Assembly: GCA_021827245.1 (NCBI GenBank)
Contig: JAKAWN010000058.1
Coordinates: forward strand, 1 to 21,896
Direction of reading: 5' to 3'
DNA from: Acidobacteriota bacterium
GTDB taxonomy: Bacteria; Acidobacteriota; Terriglobia; UBA7540
Length of the DNA stretch: 21,896 nt
Position numbers and translations under genes: made by a program
Notes under the pieces: generated by a model
Databases searched by the model: none
What the model was told of the DNA's origin: nothing
Seen by the model: only the letters and a program-made list of their open reading frames with translations
Shown: positions 5,538 to 12,540 of the stretch, piece after piece
Layout: each line of letters begins with the position of its first letter
Position numbering within the stretch: the stretch's first letter is position 1

Positions 5538-7391
5538 ATGCCGGTTACAGCAATCAAAGCGAGCGGACTAGTGAAGTGGTTCGGTGAAGGCGAAGCGAGG
5601 ACAGTTGCGCTCAAGGAGGTCAACCTGGAGGCCTCTCTTGGGGAAATGCTCTATATCGTAGGCCCTTCGGGAAGTGGGAAAACGACCTTGCTTAGCGTCC
5701 TCTCCGGGATTCTCCGGCCAAACTCCGGAAATGTCCTTGTGGAAGGCGCGGACATTTGGGGCTTTGACACGGACCGGCTCGCGGAATTCCGGCTGAACAA
5801 GATCGGGTTCGTGTTTCAGGATTATCACCTCTTTCCGCGTCTCACCACTGCCGAGAATGTGGCAATACCTCTCATTCTAAGGCGAAGGCCCTGGGATGAG
5901 GCCATGAGCGAGGCCGTCAAGTATTTGGATATCGTGGGCCTGAAACGGCGGGCAGAACTCCTTCCCGTGAAACTGAGCGGAGGAGAGCAGCAACGCGTGG
6001 CCATCGCCCGAGCGGTGGTGAGCCAGCCGGACATCCTGATTATGGACGAGCCCACCGCCTCGCTCGACGGTGATACCGGTCGGGACATTGTAAGCTTCGT
6101 GCGCCGAAACATTCTCAACGAGAAACGCTGCGTGGTGGTTGTCACGCATGACGACAGAATCTATGAATTCGCCGACCGGACTCTGGAGATGGAGGACGGA
6201 AGGCTCAACGGGAAAAGGGCGGCGCCAGGTTTGAAAAAAGGTGACATTATGAGATCTGCCAAACTGCTATCCGTATTCGCATTGGTCGGCATCGTCGCTG
6301 GCGGCGTGGCCGCCCATCTATTCTCCGTCCTGCAGGCGCCGCAGCCGGCGCTGTTTCCTCCTCCCACTGATCCTTATGCGAGGGGCATCTACGCCGAGGG
6401 CATCGTGGAAAGCTCACAGGCGAGCGGAGAGAACATCAACGTTTATCCCAATGAGGTGTCAGGCGCCGTCACGCGGATACTGGTCGCAGAAGGGCAGAGA
6501 GTCCGGAAAGGAACGCCTCTTCTGCTGGTTGACGATTCCGTACAGAAAGCAGTCGTGGCACAGCAGTGGGCGCAGGCCCAGGCAGCGCACACCCTGCTTC
6601 AAGAGTTGAGGGCCGAACCGAGGTCCGAAACTCTTGATGTGGCGGAAGCCCAGGTCGCGGCCGCCCGATCATCTTTGAAAACCGCGCAGGACGCGATGGA
6701 CAAACAGGAGGTAGCTTACAAACTTAATCCGAAATCAGTGAGCAAGGACGCTTTGGATAGCGCCATCAACACCGCCGCCGGAGCGAAGGCTAACCTTGTC
6801 GTAGCCCAGAAGCAATACGATCTCACCAAGGCGGGAGCCTGGATTTATGACATCAGGAACCAGGAAAGGCAATACGACGCGCTCATAAGGTCCTACCAGG
6901 CCTCGAAGGCGCTGCTCGCATGGTACACGCTCCGCGCTCCCCAAGACGGAATCGTGATGGCGATCAACGCCGCGGTCGGCAGCTACGTATCGCCGCAGGG
7001 AGTTTACGACGCCTATACGCAGGGCTCCGATCCTGTGCTCGTGCTGGGCACTCCTCGCAGTTCGCTAGCGGTTCGCTGCTATGTGGACGAGATTCTGGTG
7101 CCCCGCCTGCCACCCGCGTCCGAGATGAAGGCGCAACTGTCGATCCGAGGTTCAGACGTGAAGCTTCCGCTCGAGTTCGTGAGGATCCAACCATACGTAA
7201 CCCCCAAAATCGAACTTTCTGACGCAAGGCTGGAACGGGTGGATGTCCGGGTGCTGCCCGTTATCTTTAGGTTTGACAAACCCAAAAACGTGAATCTCTA
7301 TCCAGGGGAATTGGTCGATGTCTACATCGCTGAGGGAGGGCCGAAAGCGGCCTCGGCCGCAGCGGGGCCGCAGAAGGAGACTGACCGATGA
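5538..7391 (+). CDS. ABC ATPase fused in frame to an HlyD/DevB-type membrane fusion protein
   Basis: The ATG at 5538 follows the permease stop by one base; a frame extension back to 5433 lies inside the permease and is rejected. The ORF gives 617 residues. Residues 1-225 form a complete LolD/MacB/DevA-type ATPase: Walker A GPSGSGKT (42-49), Q-loop Gln94, signature LSGGEQQR (146-153), Walker B ILIMDE (166-171) and His204. A membrane helix follows at about 241-266, then a periplasmic adaptor: a biotinyl-lipoyl-like half, a coiled-coil hairpin (about 340-470), the second lipoyl half and a beta-barrel domain. The ATPase is cytoplasmic and the adaptor periplasmic, so the helix orientation is compatible with a fusion. 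These are normally two genes. A ribosome binding site and ATG at the junction (6249), and an A-run where one extra A would create a TGA, suggest either a recent fusion or a sequence error. The stop overlaps the next start (ATGA). Confidence 0.85.
   Translation: MPVTAIKASGLVKWFGEGEARTVALKEVNLEASLGEMLYIVGPSGSGKTTLLSVLSGILRPNSGNVLVEGADIWGFDTDRLAEFRLNKIGFVFQDYHLFPRLTTAENVAIPLILRRRPWDEAMSEAVKYLDIVGLKRRAELLPVKLSGGEQQRVAIARAVVSQPDILIMDEPTASLDGDTGRDIVSFVRRNILNEKRCVVVVTHDDRIYEFADRTLEMEDGRLNGKRAAPGLKKGDIMRSAKLLSVFALVGIVAGGVAAHLFSVLQAPQPALFPPPTDPYARGIYAEGIVESSQASGENINVYPNEVSGAVTRILVAEGQRVRKGTPLLLVDDSVQKAVVAQQWAQAQAAHTLLQELRAEPRSETLDVAEAQVAAARSSLKTAQDAMDKQEVAYKLNPKSVSKDALDSAINTAAGAKANLVVAQKQYDLTKAGAWIYDIRNQERQYDALIRSYQASKALLAWYTLRAPQDGIVMAINAAVGSYVSPQGVYDAYTQGSDPVLVLGTPRSSLAVRCYVDEILVPRLPPASEMKAQLSIRGSDVKLPLEFVRIQPYVTPKIELSDARLERVDVRVLPVIFRFDKPKNVNLYPGELVDVYIAEGGPKAASAAAGPQKETDR
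6234..6251 (+). promoter_or_regulatory. Internal ribosome binding site and ATG at the ATPase-adaptor junction
   Basis: A run of six A (6234-6239) is followed by GGTGA, giving AAAGGTGA (6237-6244), then ATG at 6249-6251 four bases later. This is a good Shine-Dalgarno and start pair inside the fused frame. Translation from here would give a free 380-residue HlyD-type adaptor beginning Met-Arg-Ser-Ala-Lys. One more A in the run would put a TGA at the GGTGA, ending the ATPase just before this start, which is the arrangement usual for two-gene versions. Confidence 0.6.
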
Positions 7392-8986
7392 GCGTACAAA
7401 GGAGCCCATGGGCTCAGAATGTTGGGACATTCGAGCGTCCGCATTTCAACGCGTCGCGGCCGCCGCTGAACATGGCGATTGCCCTTGTCTTTGTTATCGC
7501 CCTGAGCGGCTGCACGGTCGGCCCGAAGTACGTTCGTCCCTCGGTTCCAACCCCGCCTTCTTTCAAGGAGCAGACAGCGCCCGGAGGGGCTGGCGCGGGG
7601 ACTTGGAAGGCTGCGCAGCCGAGCGACGGCACAGTCCGCGGCAAGTGGTGGGAAACGTTCAACGACCCAGGGCTCAATGCCCTTGAAGAGAAAGCCGCCA
7701 CTCGGAACCAGAGTATTGCCGCGGCCGGTGCCAATTTCTTCGCGGCGCGGGCCCTTGTCAAGGAAGCCCGGTCGCAATACTTTCCGCCCGTTACCACCGG
7801 CCCGAGCATCGTGAATTCGCATCCCTCGCCAGCGCAGTTTGCCGGCTTGCAAAGGAACGGATCATCCGGCTCCACCTTCTCGGTCCAATCGTATACGGCC
7901 TATTCGCTGCCCTTTGATGCGTCTTGGGAGCCCGACCTATGGGGCCGCATTCGAAGCGAGGTGGGAGCAAACACGTTTGCCGCGCAGGCGAGCGCTGCTG
8001 ACTTGGCCAACGTGCACCTCAGCGTCGAGGCCGAACTCGCCGCCGATTACTACGCGCTACGCGGGCAAGACTCGCTCAAAGAACTCCTGGACTCCACCAT
8101 AACAGCCTACCAGCAGGCCCTCGATCTCACGCAAAGCCTCTACCGCTCAGGCCTTGATTCTGACGAAGCGGTCGCGCAGGCCGAGGCCCAATTAAAGGCG
8201 GCGCAGGCTCAGGATACGAACACCGGCATCCTGCGTGCGCAGTACGAGCATGCCATTGCCGTTCTGGTTGGCGAGCCAGCTTCAACTTTCTCTCTTTCTG
8301 AGCGATCTCTGCAGATAATTCCTCCGAGGATTCCCCCTGGAGTGCCGTCACAGCTTCTCGAGCGGCGCTCGGACATTGCCGCGTCCGAGCGCGCGGTGGC
8401 TCAAGCCAATGCGCAGATTGGCGTCGCCAAGGCGGCCTATTTTCCAAACGTCCTCTTGGACGCCGCCGGGGGATTTGGAAACTCTTCGTTTACGAGCTGG
8501 CTCGCGTGGCCGAGCCGCTTTTGGTCTGTCGGCCCGAGCGTCGTGCAAACCATTTTTGATGCGGGATTACGGCGGGCCACCGTCGAGCAATACCGTGCCA
8601 CCTACGACCAGACGGTTGCCAACTACCGTCAGACCGTACTAACCGCCTTCGAGCAGGTCGAGGACAACCTCGCATCCCTGAGAATTCTGTCACAAAGCAT
8701 CGAGCAGCAGAGCGCAGCCGCCGCGGCTGCAAGAAGGGGCCTCGAGGAAGCAACCGCCCGGCATAAGGCCGGGCTCGACCCGTACTTGAACGTCCTTACA
8801 GCGCAAACCGTTTTGTTGAACGATCAGCAATCGGTGGTGAACCTGCGGGTGCAGCAGGTGGTGGCGAGCGTCCAATTAATTAAGGCCCTCGGCGGGGGCT
8901 GGGATACGTCACAAATGCCATCCCCGCCCGAGCTGAGAGCTGAACCGTTATCGCCTTCAGGCGCCGATGGCCGCCATCCTCGGTAA
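7388..8986 (+). CDS. TolC-family outer-membrane efflux lipoprotein (NodT/OprM type)
   Basis: The start ATG 7388 overlaps the adaptor stop by four bases (ATGA), indicating translational coupling. The frame gives 532 residues. A lipoprotein signal lies at residues 29-42 with lipobox LSGC (Cys42), followed by the typical TVGPKYVRP. Because the signal begins late, ATG 7472 (Met29) may be the true start. Two TolC repeats follow: the first with the GKWWETFNDPGLN motif, the second with the conserved RSDIAASERAVAQANAQIGVAKAAYFPN. Both are rich in long alpha-helix and would form the trimeric outer-membrane channel and periplasmic tunnel. It completes the tripartite exporter with the permease and ATPase-adaptor encoded upstream. 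NodT/OprM-type channels are commonly associated with RND pumps, so pairing with an ABC permease here is worth noting, though not unique. Confidence 0.92.
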   Translation: MSVQRSPWAQNVGTFERPHFNASRPPLNMAIALVFVIALSGCTVGPKYVRPSVPTPPSFKEQTAPGGAGAGTWKAAQPSDGTVRGKWWETFNDPGLNALEEKAATRNQSIAAAGANFFAARALVKEARSQYFPPVTTGPSIVNSHPSPAQFAGLQRNGSSGSTFSVQSYTAYSLPFDASWEPDLWGRIRSEVGANTFAAQASAADLANVHLSVEAELAADYYALRGQDSLKELLDSTITAYQQALDLTQSLYRSGLDSDEAVAQAEAQLKAAQAQDTNTGILRAQYEHAIAVLVGEPASTFSLSERSLQIIPPRIPPGVPSQLLERRSDIAASERAVAQANAQIGVAKAAYFPNVLLDAAGGFGNSSFTSWLAWPSRFWSVGPSVVQTIFDAGLRRATVEQYRATYDQTVANYRQTVLTAFEQVEDNLASLRILSQSIEQQSAAAAAARRGLEEATARHKAGLDPYLNVLTAQTVLLNDQQSVVNLRVQQVVASVQLIKALGGGWDTSQMPSPPELRAEPLSPSGADGRHPR

Positions 8987-10283
8987 TCGTTCACCCTTTG
9001 CCACCCAAGGCTTCGATCGCGCCCGAACGAAAGAACGAGAGCTACTTTCCGACGGGTGCCGGGAGAGGAAGTTGAAGATCAGGAAGCTCAATCCAAACTC
9101 GCAGGAAGCCGCAATTCGGGATTCACCTGATGTGCCATCCGTGGTTGACTTATTCAGCGCGTTTTTGAGATTAGGCCTGACCGCCTTCGGTGGTCCTGCA
9201 ATGGTGGCTTACATTCGGCAAATGGCTGTCGAGAAGGAGCGCTGGCTTCCTGCTGATTCGTTCGACAGCGGTGTGGCGTTTTGCCAGGCGATTCCCGGTG
9301 CAACGGCAATGCAAACTGCGGCGTATGTTGGCTTGCGAGTGCGTGGCGTAATCGGTGCGGCTGCCAGTTTTGTGGCCTTCGGGCTACCCGCCTTCGCGCT
9401 GATGCTGCTGTTGTCGGCACTCTATACCCGCGCGCACGACCTGCCGGGAATTCTTCCGGCCTTTAGCGGCCTTCAGGCCATCAGCGTGGCGCTGGTCGCC
9501 AATGCGACCGTGACCTTTGGCAAGACATCGCTAAAACGGTTGCCGCACGTCCTCATCGCCCTGCTGGCAGCCGCGCTGTTTGGCTGGAAGGCGAGTCCCT
9601 TCCTCGTCATCCTATTGGCGGCGTTACTGGCACTCGAGTTTATCCCCGCTTCCACCGAACCAGATGTCTTCGAATCGCCTCGCCAACCCATGCCCCAGAC
9701 CGCGAAGCAGGCCATGGTCTTGCTCGCGGGGGCGGCGCTCGTTTTTCTAGGGCTGTGGATCGTCGAACGGTGCCTGTTCAGCGTGGCTGCACTGATGTTC
9801 CGCATCGACCTGTTTGCATTCGGCGGTGGATTTGCATCCGTGCCGCTTATGTTCCATGAGACTGTGGAGGTGCACCACTGGCTGGATGGACCAACGCTCC
9901 TGAACGGAATCGCGCTCGGTCAGATCACGCCCGGCCCGATTGTGATCACGGCCACGTTCATCGGCTATTTGCTGGCGGGATTCGCGGGCGGTGTAACGGC
10001 CACGCTGGGCATTTTCTTCCCGTCGTTTCTCATGCTGGTCGCCACGGCGCCTTATTTCGACCGATTGCGCAGTTGGCCGCCGTTCATTAAGATGATTAGC
10101 GGGTCCATATGCTCTTTTGTTGGGCTGTTGCTAACAGTCACTGTTCGTTTCGCTGAAGGTGTAACCTGGGACTGGGCGCATCTGCTGCTGGTGGTTGCCG
10201 CGGTTGTTGCGCTGCGCCTGAAGGCGAATGTCCTGTGGATCGTGCTTGCGGGCGCCGGACTGTCTATCATTTTGTGCCGATGA
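8967..10283 (+). CDS. chrA: ChrA-family chromate transporter (two-domain form)
   Basis: A frame of 438 residues. It contains two homologous CHR halves: TAFGGPAMVAYIRQ near residues 72-85, followed by PGATAMQTAAYVG, and FAFGGGFASVPLM near 283-295, followed by ITPGPIVITATFIGYL. Ten or more hydrophobic segments cover residues 60-435. Family members export chromate, probably in exchange for or together with another ion; some have unknown substrates. ATG 8967 overlaps the TolC gene by 20 bases without a ribosome binding site. TTG 9072 (residue 36), with GGGAGAGG upstream, removes a poorly conserved tail and may be the true start. It sits 21 bp before the MerR gene in the same operon. The first motif ends in Met-Val rather than the common His, so specificity for chromate is not certain. 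Confidence 0.87.
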   Translation: MAAILGNRSPFATQGFDRARTKERELLSDGCRERKLKIRKLNPNSQEAAIRDSPDVPSVVDLFSAFLRLGLTAFGGPAMVAYIRQMAVEKERWLPADSFDSGVAFCQAIPGATAMQTAAYVGLRVRGVIGAAASFVAFGLPAFALMLLLSALYTRAHDLPGILPAFSGLQAISVALVANATVTFGKTSLKRLPHVLIALLAAALFGWKASPFLVILLAALLALEFIPASTEPDVFESPRQPMPQTAKQAMVLLAGAALVFLGLWIVERCLFSVAALMFRIDLFAFGGGFASVPLMFHETVEVHHWLDGPTLLNGIALGQITPGPIVITATFIGYLLAGFAGGVTATLGIFFPSFLMLVATAPYFDRLRSWPPFIKMISGSICSFVGLLLTVTVRFAEGVTWDWAHLLLVVAAVVALRLKANVLWIVLAGAGLSIILCR

Positions 10284-10304
10284 CCCGGCTGAGAGGAGGG
10301 AGCA

Positions 10305-10865
10305 GTGCCCCATAAATTCGCTGACTCTGAAATAAGTTCCCAGGCGGAAAATAGGCACGACGGTAAAGCGGCCGTGCGAGGTTTTTACAGCCCTGCCGAA
10401 CTCGCCCGCGCGGTTGGGGTGAGCACCGACGCGCTGCGGTACTACGAGCGACAGCGCTTGCTTCCCGCACCGCCACGAGCGGTGAACGGCTACCGTCGCT
10501 ACCCGCTCGAAGCGCTTACCCGTGTTCGCGTAATCCGGTCGGCGCTGGCTGTGGGGTTTAGCGTAGATGAGCTTGCTCGAATTTTCAGAGCTCGCGACCG
10601 CGGTCTCTATCCGTGTCAACAGGTTCGTCACTTGGCGGCGGATAAGCTAAAGGCAGTGGAGGGACGTATCCGGGAGCTGCAGCAACTCCGTCGAGCGCTT
10701 TCTGCCACCTTGGCAAGTTGGGACCGGCAACTGGCAAGGACTCCACCGGGCACCCCACCGCGCTTATTGTATAACTTGGCAAATGCAGAGCCCAGCGCCG
10801 CGAGGCAGCTTTCGCCGTTATTGGCTCCGGCATTAAGACGCAAGCTTAGTCAGCGCGCTAACTAG
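10305..10865 (+). CDS. MerR-family transcriptional regulator (heavy-metal-type)
   Basis: Starts at GTG 10305 with an excellent ribosome binding site (GAGGAGGGAGCA) and gives 186 residues. The winged helix lies at about residues 27-95, with YSPAELARAVGVSTDALRYYERQ and the wing segment NGYRRYP. A dimerisation coiled coil follows (about 107-135). The only cysteine is Cys104 in YPCQQVR, the position of the conserved metal-binding-loop cysteine of MerR/ZntR/CueR-like proteins; the usual later cysteines are absent, so the ligand may be different or sensed otherwise. The 25-residue N-terminal tail before the HTH is longer than usual. As last gene of the efflux operon it probably binds the dyad at 4188-4203 and activates the whole operon. 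Metal specificity cannot be read from the sequence. Confidence 0.88.
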   Translation: MPHKFADSEISSQAENRHDGKAAVRGFYSPAELARAVGVSTDALRYYERQRLLPAPPRAVNGYRRYPLEALTRVRVIRSALAVGFSVDELARIFRARDRGLYPCQQVRHLAADKLKAVEGRIRELQQLRRALSATLASWDRQLARTPPGTPPRLLYNLANAEPSAARQLSPLLAPALRRKLSQRAN

Positions 10866-10968
10866 GCGTGGGCAGCAATTATGACCGTGATTTAAAGATG
10901 TTCAGAAAGTCTGCTCTGCTCCCCAAAAACCTGCCTGCTCTCCCTCTCAATGGAATCGTCGGAGCCCG

Positions 10969-11217
10969 CTGGGGGTCGCAGGCAAGGCGATCCTGGATGA
11001 TCTGAACCCTGCGGCCGCATACTTTGCCCGTTATGACGGTTCGCACGCAGGCTGCCTCTCCCTGGGTGCATCGGATGCTTTACTGGTCCCGACAGCCGAT
11101 GAACCGTAGTTTCCTGCCTTCAAGGCAAAAATCGAATGACGCCTATTATTGAGCCTTCAGGACATAACGAAGGCGGCTACGCATATTAAGCAAGTGGTGC
11201 GGAAATGCGGCCCTTGA
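10969..11217 (+). pseudogene. Decayed remnant of a small (about 100 residue) DUF3303-like protein
   Basis: One frame from 10969 to a TGA at 11215-11217 reads as a recognisable but broken protein: LDDLNPAAAYFARYDG, then GCLSLGASDALLVPTADEP, a TAG (11107-11109), FPAFKAKIE, a TGA (11137-11139), and QDITKAATHIKQVVRKCGP. From memory this follows the order of a small family of about 95-110 residues with a 'PEAAYF...G.R.G...AEPWF.A..A.VEF.P.M.PEDL.KA...I...VKKYG' pattern, in which the TAG replaces the Trp of the EPWF segment. No intact N-terminus is visible. The two internal stops are not explained by one lost base, so real decay is likely. It lies between the two convergent efflux operons. The family call rests on memory of the pattern, not a search. 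Confidence 0.45.
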
Positions 11218-11336
11218 CATGCGACTTCTGACCGCTGAACCCATCAAGTTGCGTTGAGAACCCTGCACGACCATAGTGTCAGGATGATGTTGAAATGACC
11301 GGTGCACCGTCGTCGGCCTTAAGCCACTCGGTGTCT

Positions 11337-12506
11337 TCACATCTGGCGGACCGCAACAGACGTCACGTCTGTCCCTGGGAGGAGTTGGTCGGAACCGTGG
11401 ACCGCAACCTCGTCTCCTTCTTTTAGATCACCAAATACCTCGATCAGTTTCCCGACGGTGGCACCCGTCTTCACATCGACCCATTCGGTGCGATTGTTCT
11501 GCACACGAACGACAAAGGTGCGCGCCAAATCGCTCGCCACCGCAGAGCTGGGGACGAACAAGGTTGGATAGTCGCGACGGACGGGCCATTCCACCTGGCA
11601 AAATGTTCCCGGGATCAACTGGGCCTGAGGGTCTCTCACGTCCAGTTCCACCGGCATGGTGCGCGTGTTGACGTTAACCTCGTGCGAGATCCGGGCGATA
11701 GGCGCCCGGAAGATCTTTCCCGGAAAGGACGGGACGGTGAAACTCACTTCCGTGCCTTCCGGAACGTCTCCTGCGTCGTACTCCGGCACCGGCACGACCA
11801 GCCGAAGGCGAGTCAGCGTTTCGATGCGGACAATCGGAGTTGAAGCTCCTGCCCCTCCCTGAGGACCGACTAAGGCCCCGGGGTGGACGTACCGCGTGGT
11901 GATTTGGCCATCAAACGGGGCCGTGATCTTAAGGTAAGATTCGAGCTGGGCAAAGGCCTGCAGCGCATCCTGCGCCGCTTTGACGTTTTTCTGAAGCGCC
12001 GCGACATTTTGCTTATCGACCTGGGCAGTCTTTTCGGCGACTTCAAGATCATTGCCGGCAACCACTCCCGGAACTTTCGCCGCCGCAGCCATGCGCCGAT
12101 AGGTCGCTTCGTCGGCAGCTAGTTTGGCTTCTGCCGCCAGCAGTTGTGATTCGGCGCCCTGGTACTTGGAGTCCGCTTCGGCCCGTTGGGCTACCAGCTC
12201 CGGGGCTTCCAATTGTGCGATCAGTTCGCCCTTCTTGACCCGGGAGCCGCGGTCGACGCCGATCCATTTTACAAACCCGGTCTCTTTCGCGTACACATCA
12301 ACGGCCTCGTAAGGCATCAATTGGGCTGGAAGCTGCACCGAAGCATTGAGCTTCTGTGCGATGGCGCGAGTGACCTCCACTTTGGGCAGAGAGCCTGACG
12401 CCGGCGTCGCAGCCTCAGTAGTTCCATTACTTTGCTTCGTGCAGGAAGTGGACCCGGCGGACAGAGCCAGGAAGACGATCAAGCTCAAGCCGGTTTTGGA
12501 TTTCAT
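11337..12506 (-). CDS. RND efflux periplasmic adaptor (membrane fusion protein), probable lipoprotein
   Basis: The start is ATG 12506 with AGGAGG upstream; the frame continues further 5' but that part overlaps the RND gene and looks non-coding. The product has 389 residues. It has a signal peptide with a possible lipobox ending at Cys22 (STSC), then the MFP order: membrane-proximal and lipoyl half (about 40-95, QLPAQLMPYEAVDVYAKETGF), an alpha-helical hairpin rich in Ala, Glu and Lys (about 95-185), second lipoyl half with APFDGQITTRYVHPGALV, beta-barrel with VPEYDAGDVPEGTEVSF, and a C-terminal barrel. It links the inner-membrane RND permease to the outer-membrane channel. It follows the RND gene by 34 bp in a TolC-RND-MFP order. 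I see no metal-binding His or Met cluster that would mark it as a copper or zinc system. Confidence 0.9.
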   Translation of the reverse strand: MKSKTGLSLIVFLALSAGSTSCTKQSNGTTEAATPASGSLPKVEVTRAIAQKLNASVQLPAQLMPYEAVDVYAKETGFVKWIGVDRGSRVKKGELIAQLEAPELVAQRAEADSKYQGAESQLLAAEAKLAADEATYRRMAAAAKVPGVVAGNDLEVAEKTAQVDKQNVAALQKNVKAAQDALQAFAQLESYLKITAPFDGQITTRYVHPGALVGPQGGAGASTPIVRIETLTRLRLVVPVPEYDAGDVPEGTEVSFTVPSFPGKIFRAPIARISHEVNVNTRTMPVELDVRDPQAQLIPGTFCQVEWPVRRDYPTLFVPSSAVASDLARTFVVRVQNNRTEWVDVKTGATVGKLIEVFGDLKEGDEVAVHGSDQLLPGTDVTSVAVRQM

Positions 12507-12540
12507 AACGCCTCCTCGTACGGATCGTGTAACGCCATTT

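Noticed and set aside
6231..6244. Programmed -1 frameshift site resembling dnaX (A AAA AAG)
   Set aside because: The A-run is read as AAA-AAA-GGT, not in the phase needed for the classic slippery heptamer, and no downstream stem-loop is evident; a missing base or true fusion is simpler.
11300..11309. CGGTGCACCG palindrome between convergent operons as a terminator
   Set aside because: Only 10 bp, no hairpin loop and no T-run.
11146..11340. 64-codon minus-strand frame beyond the RND adaptor
   Set aside because: It is antisense to the decayed small-gene remnant and has no credible start or motif.
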